A DNA stretch of 64,000 nt, from the NCBI RefSeq assembly GCF_019166065.1, contig NZ_JAHTBN010000017.1, positions 1-64,000 on the forward strand, written 5' to 3'. The notes beneath the pieces are model-generated. The model ran no database searches and had not been told where the DNA came from. It saw nothing but the letters and a program-made list of their open reading frames with translations. Shown piece by piece: positions 32,730-42,772 of the stretch. The position numbers and the translations under genes were made by a program. Origin of the DNA: Candidimonas humi. GTDB lineage: Bacteria; Pseudomonadota; Gammaproteobacteria; Burkholderiales; Burkholderiaceae_B. Position 1 is the first letter of the stretch; every line of letters begins with the position of its first letter.

Positions 32730-34538
32730 CTATTTGGGGTTTCCTTCGTGACCTATTGCGCCGATTAACCCGTTGACAATGCGTGCGGCCTCGATGTCAG
32801 TGCCGGTTGTCATATTGATGATTCCATCAGAGATAGGGGCGCCGATACGCGGCTCCGCTACCAGCTTGCCATCTACAGTTATCAACAGCCAGCGCCCACC
32901 GTTGAACTGCGTAAGTTGGGCCAACCGCTGCGTACCCTGCCGGTTGAACTCGATGTGGACATATGCTTGCCCCTCGGAGGTCTTCATGGATTCGGCCAGA
33001 GCAAGATCGGCCCCAGTCAATACGGGGGGCGGGAAATAATACAAGACATACTTGCCTATGGGCAGCGGCAGCAGATTTTGTCCCGGCTGGGACTGCGCCA
33101 GGCGAAACTCCACTATCGTGGGCACTGTTGGCTTGGAGGCTGGCGCAGGCACAGGAGCTTGCGTCGGAGCCTGCATTGGTGGTGGCACTGGAGTCGGTGT
33201 CAAGGCCGCCCCTGGCGTCAGGGTCTGGACTGGTGCCAGGGCTAGAGTCGGCGCCGGCACCAATGTAGGCACCGATGCCGGTACCGGTGCTACTGGGGGT
33301 GCCGGTGCCGGCGTCGTAGTCAATGCCGGCTCCAAAGTTGAGGCCGACGTCACAGCCAGTGTCGGTGCCGGCACCAATGTGGTCGTCAATGCCGGCACCG
33401 GTACTACTGTAGGTGCCGATGCCGGCGTCATAGCCAATGCCGGCTCCAAAGTCGAAGCCGGCGTCACAGCCAGTGTCGGCGCCGGCACCAATGTAGGCGT
33501 CGATGCCGGCACCGGTGCTACTGTGGGTGACGGTGGCGGCGTCATAGCCAATGCCGGCTCCAAAGTCGAGGCCGGCGTCACAGCCAGTGTCGGCGCCGGC
33601 ATCAATGTAGGCGTCGATGCCGGCACCGGTGCTACTGGGGGTGCCGGTGCCTGCGTCGTAGTCAATGCCGGCTCCAAGGTTGGGGTCGGCGTCACAGCCA
33701 GCGTCGGCGCCGGCACCAATGTCGGTGTCGAAGCCGGCAACGGTGCCAGTGGGGATGCCGGTGCCGGTGTCATGGCCAATACCGGCTCCAAAGTTGAGGC
33801 CGACGTCAAAGCCAGTGTCGGTGCCGGCACCAATGTGGGGGTCGGCGTTGATGCCGGTGTCGAGGCTGGCGTGGGCGCTGGGGCGGGGGCGGATGCTGAG
33901 GTCAAGTCCGATGCCGGCTCCAAGACTGGAGTCGGCGTCACAGCCAATGTCGGTGCCGGCACCAATGTTGGTGCAGATGCAGGAACTGGTGCAAATGTAG
34001 GAGCCAAGGTCGATGCTGACTCCGTAGTAGGAGTCGACGTCAGGGCCGATGCCGGCGCAGGCACCGGTGTTTGCCCCGGCGCCGATTCCGGTGTCGGCAC
34101 AGGCGCCGATGCCAGCGCTGGAGTCGCAGTGGAACTCGATGCCGGCGCCGAAGCTTGGGTCGGAATCCCGGCAGTGGTTGACGCGGAATTTTGGGCCGAG
34201 GCCACAGCGGAGGCCGGCGTGGAATTTTGGGCCGGGACCATGGCGGAGGCTGATGCGGGATTTTGAACCGGGACCGTCACTGGCTCAGGCTTTTGGATCG
34301 ACGCCGCGGCGTCGGCTGGCGCAGGCTTTTGGATCGGCGCCATGGCGGCGGGCGGCGCAGCGTTTTTGACCGGTGCCGCAGCGGCATTCGATTCAGGGGT
34401 TCGACCCGAAACCACCGTGGCGGCAGCCGGTACCGGGCTACCGATCATTGTCGAATCGGCCGAGGATATATCGGTCGGCACGTTCTGACACGCCGCCAGC
34501 AGGACGGCAGGCAGAGCGACGAGCAATATTCGCCTCAT
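32730..34538 (-). CDS. Repeat-stalk lipoprotein with C-terminal SecDF-P1-head-like domain
   Basis: A 602-residue protein. The N-terminus RILLVALPAVLLAACQNVPT has a lipobox (LAAC), giving a lipid-anchored protein. Residues about 40-465 are almost entirely Ala, Pro, Thr, Ser, Val and Leu. They contain at least six tandem 38-residue units of the form PTLVPAPTLAVTPASTLEPA. The C-terminal ~130 residues (VLTGADLALAESMKTSEGQA, VHIEFNRQGTQRLAQLTQF, ITVDGKLVAEPRIGAPISDG) resemble the P1 head domain of SecD. That domain is also in the neighbouring gene at 34698. It presumably spans the periplasm or cell surface next to the adhesin. Its function is not established. Confidence 0.78.
   Translation of the reverse strand: MRRILLVALPAVLLAACQNVPTDISSADSTMIGSPVPAAATVVSGRTPESNAAAAPVKNAAPPAAMAPIQKPAPADAAASIQKPEPVTVPVQNPASASAMVPAQNSTPASAVASAQNSASTTAGIPTQASAPASSSTATPALASAPVPTPESAPGQTPVPAPASALTSTPTTESASTLAPTFAPVPASAPTLVPAPTLAVTPTPVLEPASDLTSASAPAPAPTPASTPASTPTPTLVPAPTLALTSASTLEPVLAMTPAPASPLAPLPASTPTLVPAPTLAVTPTPTLEPALTTTQAPAPPVAPVPASTPTLMPAPTLAVTPASTLEPALAMTPPPSPTVAPVPASTPTLVPAPTLAVTPASTLEPALAMTPASAPTVVPVPALTTTLVPAPTLAVTSASTLEPALTTTPAPAPPVAPVPASVPTLVPAPTLALAPVQTLTPGAALTPTPVPPPMQAPTQAPVPAPASKPTVPTIVEFRLAQSQPGQNLLPLPIGKYVLYYFPPPVLTGADLALAESMKTSEGQAYVHIEFNRQGTQRLAQLTQFNGGRWLLITVDGKLVAEPRIGAPISDGIINMTTGTDIEAARIVNGLIGAIGHEGNPK
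33253..33936 (-). repeat. Six tandem 114-bp repeats in the lipoprotein stalk
   Basis: Units beginning GCCGGCACCAATGT (plus-strand) start at 33253, 33367, 33481, 33595, 33709 and 33823, exactly 114 bp (38 codons) apart. A seventh, after a 132-bp step, starts at 33955. Units differ by scattered substitutions. The exact periodicity implies recombination or slippage, so copy number may vary between strains. Confidence 0.85.
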
Positions 34539-34697
34539 GTCAGACCCCTTTTCGAATGATCCTCCGCGAGAGAATAAACCGAATGAGGGAGATCATGAGC
34601 ATCTGTCGACAGCTACAAGCGCAATCGATGCTTCCCAGCCACACCAGCGATACCCAAGTCGGGGCGCCCAGGCTTCCTGCCTGGGCAATCCTCCGGA

Positions 34698-35249
34698 CTA
34701 CTTTCCAGCGATCGTCTTGACGGCCCGTACAGCTTCCTGATCGGATTTGACGCCGATATCCAGCACACCCGACTGGATCGGCTGACTGATCGCATAAACC
34801 GATTCCAGCGAATTGTTCAGCGTCAGCACCAGCAGCCTGCCACGATACTGCTTGGTCAGGGCCGCCAGCTTCTGCGCCCCCAGAGCTGAAAACGTGAAAC
34901 GGAGATAAGGGTGGCCGTCAGCCGTGCGCCGAGGCTCGACACCGGACAGATCGGCCCGGGTCAGCACCGGCTGCGGGTTGTACCAGAGCGAGCCATCGGG
35001 GAACTTGAGCTCGGACAGGCCGGCGGCCTTGGCCCGCTGGGCCAGCCGGAAATCCACGCGGGTCTGCTGAGCAGCGGGCGCGGCCGCTTGTTGCTGCACG
35101 GATTTCTGCGCCATTGCAGGCGGCTGCGTCAGTTGCTGCGACACTGGCGGCGGCGGCGTCAACGCAGAAGACTGGGTAGGCATCTGCTGGCAGCCCGCCA
35201 GGAAGGCAGCTCCAGCCATCATCCCCGAAACAACATAAATACGCTTCAT
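34698..35249 (-). CDS. Lipoprotein with SecDF-P1-head-like domain
   Basis: A 183-residue protein. Residues 1-20 are a lipoprotein signal ending MMAGAAFLAGCQQMPTQSS. A Gln/Pro/Ala-rich linker (QKSVQQQAAAPAAQQTR) follows. The C-terminal domain (VDFRLAQRAKAAGLSELKFP, YNPQPVLTRADLSGVEPRRT, LRFTFSALGAQKLAALTKQY) is clearly homologous to the C-terminal domain of the repeat lipoprotein at 32730, including the VDFRLAQ/VEFRLAQ lead-in. The ATG at 35249 is used; upstream residues do not look like a signal. The two genes probably arose by duplication and accompany the adhesin. Confidence 0.85.
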   Translation of the reverse strand: MKRIYVVSGMMAGAAFLAGCQQMPTQSSALTPPPPVSQQLTQPPAMAQKSVQQQAAAPAAQQTRVDFRLAQRAKAAGLSELKFPDGSLWYNPQPVLTRADLSGVEPRRTADGHPYLRFTFSALGAQKLAALTKQYRGRLLVLTLNNSLESVYAISQPIQSGVLDIGVKSDQEAVRAVKTIAGK

Positions 35250-35268
35250 ACCACTAGTCTCCAAAACG

Positions 35269-36054
35269 TCAATGAGATCCCGAGGCGACAATTTCAACGC
35301 GCCTGTTGGGAGCCAGGCAGGCAATCAGCTCGCTCTGCTTACCGTTATTGCATTGCACCAGCGGGGCGCTCTCGCCCTTGCCGACAGCGCTCACACGGCC
35401 GGGCTCAACACCGTCGTTCACCAATGTCAGACGAACCGTATCGGCGCGCCGTTGCGACAGCGCCTGGTTGTATGGCTCGGAGCCCAGCCGGTCCGTATAG
35501 CCTACAACCGTCACCGAGGCATCGTTCCGCTGCCTGAGCTGGTTGGCAATCCGATCGACCGCCACGCGTCCCTTCGTCGTGAGCACGGCGCTGTCAAAGC
35601 CGAACAACACATCGCTGCTCAAGGCAAACGTTGCCGGTGCAGCAGGCTTCTGGCCGTTCAGAACGTCCGCGCAAGCGGCCGGCTTCCATAGAAAACTGCG
35701 TGCCAGCATGTCTTTGTCATACAAGATCTTGTATTGGCAAGTCTCATCGCCGTTGGAAGTCCTGAAGTGAAACAGATAGTCCCATTCACGCACGCCCGCA
35801 AAGCCCTCGCTGAAATGCGGACGCCCCAGCAGGCTGTAGATCTGGTCCTTGGTCATGCCGTTGCCTACGAGGCGCAGGCTGTCCAGATTGGGATAGGACC
35901 CATTGGTAAACGATGCATGGGCCGGGTCGGGCCAGACGGGTTTGTCCGTTGTGCCCTGGCCGGTAACCTGGCTCAGATTGCCGCAGGCGGACAGAGCCAG
36001 AATGGCCAGCAGGCTCCCGGCGCGCAGGGAGAAATCTTTCAAGGTATGTAACAT
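35269..36054 (-). CDS. OmpA-family lipoprotein with N-terminal BamE/SmpA-like domain
   Basis: About 261 residues. The leader LLAILALSACGNLSQVTGQG has a lipobox. Residues about 50-130 (LDSLRLVGNGMTKDQIYSLL, GRPHFSEGFAGVREWDYLFH) match the SmpA/OmlA (BamE) fold. The C-terminal part (VLFGFDSAVLTTKGRVAVDR, VVGYTDRLGSEPYNQALSQR, RVSAVGKGESAP, NRRVEIV) is an OmpA-like peptidoglycan-binding domain. I used the ATG at 36054 with AGGA 8 bp upstream; 36063 is possible. It directly follows the adhesin gene and may assist its placement in the outer membrane or anchor it to the cell wall. Confidence 0.88.
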   Translation of the reverse strand: MLHTLKDFSLRAGSLLAILALSACGNLSQVTGQGTTDKPVWPDPAHASFTNGSYPNLDSLRLVGNGMTKDQIYSLLGRPHFSEGFAGVREWDYLFHFRTSNGDETCQYKILYDKDMLARSFLWKPAACADVLNGQKPAAPATFALSSDVLFGFDSAVLTTKGRVAVDRIANQLRQRNDASVTVVGYTDRLGSEPYNQALSQRRADTVRLTLVNDGVEPGRVSAVGKGESAPLVQCNNGKQSELIACLAPNRRVEIVASGSH

Positions 36055-36086
36055 GGAATTCATCCTAGGTTCGAGATATTGCGGCC

Positions 36087-39000
36087 TTACCATTGATAGC
36101 CCACGCCAACAGAACCGCCGTAGTCGCCGCGGGACGAGCCGCTGGCGGTTGCCTTGAGCACCCAATTGCCGTTATCGGTTACCCGCGACAAGCCCATGGC
36201 ATAGCCGCTCTCGCCGCGCCACGTGCCGCCGGCAATACTGAACATGCTCTTGCCAGGCAGGTAGGCTTGAGGCAGGCCTGCCGTGGCAATGGCGGCGGCA
36301 ATACCGGCGCTGGCCACGCGATCATTCCTGTTGATCTCGTTCTGCATGGTGTTCATGCCATTGGCTACGTTGGTGGCCAGATTGTTCAACTGGTTCACAT
36401 TGACCGCGTCCGTGCCATTGACCCCGGGAGCCACATTCGTGATCGGCTGGTTGTTCATGTCAATGCCATTCTGGTTGATCGTCGGACCATCCTGAATGAT
36501 CACCGCATTGGCATTGAGCGTGTCGGTTTTCACATTGTTGGCGGTGACGTTGGTCGCCGTGACGTTGGTTGCCGTCACATTGGTCGCTGTGACGCTATTG
36601 ACGCTGATGTCCTGGGCCAGGCCGATAGTGATGCTGGCGTCGCCCGACCCCGATGCCGCAGGCGCCTTGTCGACGGTAATGTTGTTGCCCGCGACGAAAG
36701 TGACGGTATTGCCGTTATGAATCTCGGTCGCGCCTGTGGATCCGCCGCTGCCGCCGGAGCTCCCACTGCCGCTCGAGCCTCCCGTGCCCCCAGTACCGCC
36801 CGTGCCGGAGGTCGGGCCGGAGGCATCGACATTCCAGTGCAGGCTGTCGAGCACGTCGGACAAGCTGGCATACTGGTTGCCGCCATAGTTGATGACATTG
36901 CTCTTGCCATCGCTGGACAGCCCGATGTTCAGGGTATTGCCCATCATGCCCAACTGGTCTTCCGTCGCGGCCTGGCCCGACACGATGTTACTAGGATCGA
37001 AGACCTTGTTCTGCAGGCCACCGATCGTGCCCGTCGACCCGTTGACGATCACCGGATAAGCGCCGCCCACCGACACCTGGGTCGGCGCGATGCTGGTGGT
37101 ATATGTGCCATCGGTCACTCCGACATTGCCCGCCGCTACCGTCGTGGTATTCGTACCATCCGTCACTACCGTGCCCGCCGCAGTAGTCGCCGTCGTGTTG
37201 CCCGCGCCGTCATCGATCGTCAACCCATTGTTGTCGATCGTGCTGTTGCCTATGGCCAGGCTGCCATCGGGCCCCAGATTCAGATTCTGCGCCAGCTTGA
37301 TCGCCAAGGTGTCGGTTCCATCGGCCACCACGCCGATATTGTTGTCACTCAGCTTGCTGGTGTCGGCCCCGCCCTTCACATTGAGCGTCTGGCCCAGGTC
37401 CCGATGCACATTCGTGCCGCTGTCCCCGGCAAAGCCCAGGCCCTTGGTCGTGATATCGCTGCTGACCTGGCCCAACTGGTCTTCCGTAGCCGCCTGCCCG
37501 CTGGTGAAGTTGTCGGGATCGAAAGTCTTGTTGGTCAGCCCATTGACCGTGCCGGTAGCTCCATTGACGGTTACAGGGTGAGCTCCACCTACCGCTACCT
37601 GCGTCGGCGCGATGGTAGTGGTATTCGTGCCATCGCTCACGCCTACATTGCCCGCCGTCACCGTCGTGGTGCCGGCAGAGCCCGTCACCGTCGTGCCTGT
37701 CGCCGTAGTCGTCGTCTTGTTGCCCGACCCGTCGGTCATCGTTGTGCCTGTCGCCGTGGTCATCGTCGTATTGCCCGATCCGTCAGCCACTGTCGTGCCC
37801 ATGGCCGTAGTCGTCGTCTTGTTGCCCGACCCGTCGGCGACCGACAGCCCGGTATTGTCGATCGTGCTGTTGCCTACGGCCAGGCTGCCGTCAGCCCCCA
37901 GATTCAGGTTCTGCGCCAACTTGATCGACAGCGTGCCGGTGGTGTTGTCGGCCACCACTCCGATATTGCCATCTGTCAGCTTGCTCGGGTCGGCCCCGCC
38001 CTTCACATTGAGCGTCTGGCCCAGATCCCGATGCACATTCGCGCCGCTATCCCCGGCAAAGTCCAGCCCCTTGGTCGAGATACCGCTGCTGACCTGGCTC
38101 AGTTGATCTTCCGTGGCCGCCTGCCCACTGGTGAAGTTGTCGGGATCGAAGGTCTTGTTGGTCAGCCCGTTGATCGTGCCGGAGGTCCCGTTGACGACTA
38201 TGGGATTAGCGCCACCCACCGCCACCTGCGTGGGCAGGATGTTGGTGGTGTACGTACCATCGCCCACACCCACATTACCCGCCGCCACGGTCGTAGTGCC
38301 GGCAGCGCCCGTCACCGTCGTGCCAGTTGCCGTGGTCGTCGTCTTGTTGCCCGATCCGTCGACGACAGACAGCCCGGTGTTATTCACCGTCGTGTCTCCC
38401 ATGGCGACGCTGCCCGATGCCCCCAGGTCCAGGTTGTTGGCCATCATGATCTCCATGTCGCCATCGCCGACGACATCGGTGCGGATATTGCCCGAGGACG
38501 CCGACGCGCCACTGGCCAATGAGCCGTGGATGCTCATCGTATCGCCCAGTGTGCGGGTGGTCTGTCCCACATCGCCCTTGAACGTGAGCGGCTTGCTGGC
38601 CAGTGAGTTCAACTGGCTAACATTCACCGCGTCGGTATCGGCCGAGCCCGCCGCAACGTTCGTAATCTTGTTGCCGCCGAAGTTCACGGCGGTGTTCGGG
38701 TTGACGACCAAGCTATTGCTGATGGCCGCGCCGCCATTCAGATTCGACATACCGGTAACGGTCGTACTGCCGCCCACCGTCAGGTTATTGGCGATGTTTA
38801 CATTGTTGGCCAGGCCGAATTTGACCTGTTGCGAATTGGTCCCGCTGGTCTTGGTGACCACGATGTTATTGTCCGTGGCCGGCGACATATCCACCGAGCC
38901 GCCCGGCGCCACGGTCGCGCTATTCGTGCCATTGGCGGTCAGGTTCCAGCCCTGGCCTACATAGCTCAGAGCATCCTGAACATTGTTGTAGGTGTTGCTG

Positions 39001-42000
39001 TTGACGGTCAGGCTGGCCGTCACCTTGTGGGTGCCGGGGTCGTATGCCGAAGCCCCGCCCAAAGCCGTCGCTACGCTCTGGCCCGCGGTATCCAGGTCAT
39101 TGCCCAGCGCAGTCACCGCGGCATTGGTGCCGAAAAGCTGGCTGCCGTTGATGGCATCGGTGCTGGCGGCGCTGACCCGCCCGGCCGCGACGTTGGTTAT
39201 GGTGCGCTTGTCGCTGTCTGTTCCGACACTGACAGTGCCGACCGGGCTTGTGCCCGCAAAGTTGTACGTCACCTTGTCGACAGTGGCGCTGCTCGTGCCG
39301 ACGGCCGCAGCCGTCAACGCGCCGTCGCCCAGCGCGACGGAACGTGCATTCAAGGCCTGAGCCCCCGTGCCGAACGCTGCCGCATTGACAGCCGTTGCGC
39401 TGGCCCCCGAACCTACCGCCAGGGACTGCACGGCCGTGGCCTGGGACCCGTCGCCAAATGCCGCGGCAGATTGCGCGTGGGCCGCGGCCCCTACGCCAAC
39501 CGCCATGGCATTGACATCATCCGCCACCGCAGAATTGCCGATGGCGATACCGTTGACATTCTTTGCCTTTTCTTCATCGCTTTGGGGATTGGCAATCCCC
39601 GATCTGGCATTGGTGCCCAGGGCTATCCCGTCCGAGCCATAGCTGCCTGCACCTGTGCCGCTGGCCTGCGCATTAACGCCTGCAGCATTTGCGTTGGTGC
39701 CGCGTGCCTGAGAGCTCACACCCGAAGCATAGGCTCCAGTGCCGCTGGCTTGTGCATTCGTGGCGCTGGCCGTGCTGTCCGTTCCGGAGGCCTGAGAGCT
39801 TGCACCGATCGCCAGCGCCTCGAAGCCCTGCGCCACCGACTTGACCCCTCCCGCACGCGACGACGGTCCGATCGCAACCGCGTCGTCGGCCGTCGCCGCG
39901 GCCCCCGTCCCGATGGCAATGGCATTATCGACGGATGCACCCACGGCTTGCGCCTCCGTCAAGGCGCCGGACCCCATCGCAATGGAGTTATCGCCGTTGC
40001 TGTTCGCATTTTGTCCTATGGCGACCCCAGCCTGGCCATATGCGTTGCTATTGCTGCCCAACACCGTGGCGCTATCCGCATAGGCACGTGACTTGTATCC
40101 GATCGCAAGCGCCTGGTCCGCGTTCACCACGGCGGCGGAATTTCCAAGGGCCAATGCAGACTGGCCCTGCGCCGAAGCAGCCGGGCCAATAGCGAGCGCA
40201 TTCGCACCGGAAGCACCGTCATTGCCCTTATTGGCCGGATCGCTGGCCGGGTCGACGCTGAAGTATTTCACTCCATTCGCAACGATCGCCGCATTCATTT
40301 GCTGCAGATTGACTGCGTCGGTGGCCAATACGGCATTGTCGACGTTGCTGATTCCCCCATGAGCGTTGTATGTGACGGCGTCGGCCGGCAATATATCAAC
40401 CGTGCCGCTGGAAATGGCGCCTATGGCTTCCGCCACGGTACCGAAACTGTGTGAAGTTCCACCGCTGTCCTTGAGCGTGATCGCGCTATAGCTGCCATCG
40501 GGGTTCAGCGCCACCCCGCCGCCAATCAAAGTGGCGACACTCGTCTGCGCGCCTTGCAATTGCCGGACGTTGACGGCATCGTAGGGGTTCGAACCATCTG
40601 CTACATTCACGACCCGCCGCCGCACGCCCGCCGAGGTAGACCCCACCGACACCACGCCGGACGTCTGCGGCGCACTCCCGGTCAGATATCCCGAACCGTC
40701 CGCGTCGCTGCTTACGGCCGCGGAATTCAAGCCCAGCGCAATATTGCCGGCATCTGCCGCTGCGCCCATCCCGATAGCGACGCCATTCGTGGCAGCCTGC
40801 GCACTCGTACCCATCGCTACGGCAGAATCGGCGGCGCTGGCTTGATAACCCACCGCGGCGGCATCCTTGCCAGCCTTGGTCAAACCGCCAAGGGCAACGG
40901 CATGGGCCACTTCGCCCGCTCCCTGATTGGCCTCATAGCCCATGGAGACGTTGTATGCGCCGCTCAGGTCCGCCCCCGCCGAGGTCCCGATCGCAATGCT
41001 GCCGGTACTGGGGACCGCAGAGTTCACCGTAGCGTTCGAGCCGGCGCCCACGCCGATCGCGACCGTCTCGTTGCCGTACACGTTCTGGCCCGAATTCTGG
41101 CCGATGGCGATCTGGGAATGCCGGTTGCCACCCGGGTCTGCGGCCGTGCCGACGCCTGCTCCACTGCCCAGGGAAATACTGTCCGTCGGAGCAGCGCTGG
41201 CGCCGGTCCCCATCGCGATGGCAGAGTTGCCCGCCGAAGAGGATCCAATTGCGATGCCCGCCATATTCGCGGAAGACTGGCCGATTGCCACGGCTCCTGT
41301 TCCGGCTGCGTTTGCCTGCGCCCCCAGAGCCGTGGCCTGGGCGGCGCTCGCGGTAGCGTCCGTACCCAATGCCACAGCATCACTGCTGTAGTTGCCGGTA
41401 ACCAGCGCCCCCTGGCCGATCGCTTGCGAACCCGACACCAAATCGGAATCCACCTGCGCCCCGTCACCGATCGCGGTAGTTTGCTTGCCCAAGGCCTGGG
41501 CATTTCGCCCTATGGCGATCGAAGCCTCGCCTTGTGCAGCGGCGCTCGACCCCAAGGCCGTGGCAGCGTCGCCCTGTGCAGCGGCGTTCAAGCCGATAGC
41601 TGCAGAATCGTCGCCCTGCGCAATCGCATTGGGGCCAATGGCCGTCGAGTCGGTTCCGTTCGCCTATGAATCCGCCTGAGTGGATTTCACATGGAAGTAC
41701 TTGATGCCTGTCCCTTGCGTGTATAGATTGTTCTGGAGCGTGCTCAGATTGTCTTGGAGCGTGTACAACTGGCCGCCGTTGACGGCATCCGTGCTGCTCG
41801 AGGACACCGTTCCAGCCGCGACGTTCGTGACCTTCTGTCCGGCCATGCTGGCACCCTGGAAGGTGGGCGTACTCACCGTCGAGATGGTCAGGTCGGTGCC
41901 GCTACGTGTAATGGCGATGTTCTGGCCATTCTTGAACTGCACAGTCCCATTGGACGCGACCGGCGTGGCGGCATCCCCATTTGCCTGGACGCTCCAGCCC

Positions 42001-42554
42001 TTATAAGTCCCGCCGATGGCAGTATCGAGCTGAGATTTATTGACAGCGTCCGTCCCGGCGGACCCTGCCGCCACATTCGTGATTGGCTTGCCGGCGGCGT
42101 CGATTCCATCGGCCGTGACACTCGGGCCGCCCGTGATGGCCAGCCCGTTGCTGGTCAGCGCGCTGCTGCCAACCGTGAGCCCGCTGTTGTTCAGCATGCT
42201 GTTGCCGATCGTCAGGCTGCCGGCCGAGCCCAGGTCTATATCCTGTGCCAGCGTGATCTGTACGGTATTGCCCGTAATAGCCGTCACTACATTGTTCGGT
42301 GTACCGCTTATAGTTACGGCCTGACCAAGGCTGACGTCCGTACTTCCGGTATCGGCGTTGAATGTAATGGCATCGTCGGCAGCGGTCGAAGTCACGCTGA
42401 AACCAGCCAGGCCGACCCCTGCAAGCACAATGCTCGCAATCGCCAAGCGCCCCGTCGACTGCCCAGAACGCTTGCCGCGCGCCTTGGTGTTTTCCGAAAC
42501 TGCAACAAACGTCCGCGACTGCTCATTCCAAACAGTCTTGTAAATCCGATTCAT
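36087..42554 (-). pseudogene. Giant YadA-type trimeric autotransporter adhesin interrupted by an in-frame amber codon
   Basis: The frame from 42554 to 36087 is continuous except for one TAG at 41664-41666 (codon 297 of 2156). Before it: an extended signal peptide (MNRIYKTVWNEQSRTFVAVS), a hydrophobic segment, and stalk/neck motifs such as ITNVAAGSAGTDAVNKSQLD. After it: a head of many AxGxxAxAxG repeats (residues about 298-700), a second head after KYFSVDPASDPANKGNDGA, long stalk modules around FAGDSGTNVHRDLGQTLNVK, a Gly/Ser linker, five copies of a TNVTA repeat, and a YadA anchor ending VGVGYQW. The break is in KYFHVKSTQADS-TAG-ANGTDSTAIG. Most such proteins read Gln or Ser there, so a CAG-to-TAG change is likely. 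A sequencing error or readthrough is possible. Confidence 0.85.
41664..41666 (-). other. In-frame amber codon in the adhesin gene
   Basis: TCA-TAG-GCG interrupts an otherwise open frame of over 6.4 kb. The upstream part alone (296 residues) lacks the membrane anchor, and the downstream part lacks a start codon with a ribosome-binding site nearby. It is the only stop in the frame. Confidence 0.9.
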
Positions 42555-42701
42555 CACATCTCCCAGCAAACCTGTTAATTCGCATTGCCTCCTGCCACCG
42601 TTTCTCATAAGGGAAAAAGGTGTTCAGGAATAAGAAAATTCGCTAGGGCAATATAGGTTGATGGGGTTTGAAACAGATAGACGAAAAGCGATAACAATCA
42701 G

Positions 42702-42742
42702 TGCAAAAAATGCACAGCATGCCGAATTGACAGTGCTTGACG
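42702..42742 (-). promoter_or_regulatory. Conserved 41-bp element upstream of the adhesin gene
   Basis: TGCAAAAAATGCACA (42702-42716), 7 bp, GAATTGACA (42724-42732), then CTTGA (42736-42740). The same arrangement is at 43974-44014 upstream of the AraC-type gene, with 32 of 41 positions identical. It lies about 148 bp upstream of the adhesin ATG and in the same orientation. A TATATT (minus, 42650-42655) lies closer to the gene as a possible -10. Confidence 0.65.
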
Positions 42743-42772
42743 CGAACGCGTCGTCGGCACACCGTATATCGC

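Noticed and set aside
33253-33936. Possible CRISPR array
   Set aside because: Units are 114 bp, coding and nearly identical throughout, without unique spacers.
33052-34266. Plus-strand frame with Gly/Val/Ala repeats resembling an adhesin (GAGTNVGVDAGTG)
   Set aside because: It is the complement of the Pro/Thr stalk repeats. The minus frame has a lipobox signal and a recognisable C-terminal domain; the plus frame has neither.
36093-38522. 809-residue plus-strand frame under the adhesin
   Set aside because: Antisense shadow of the repetitive adhesin; its Arg/His/Ala-rich translation matches no known protein type.
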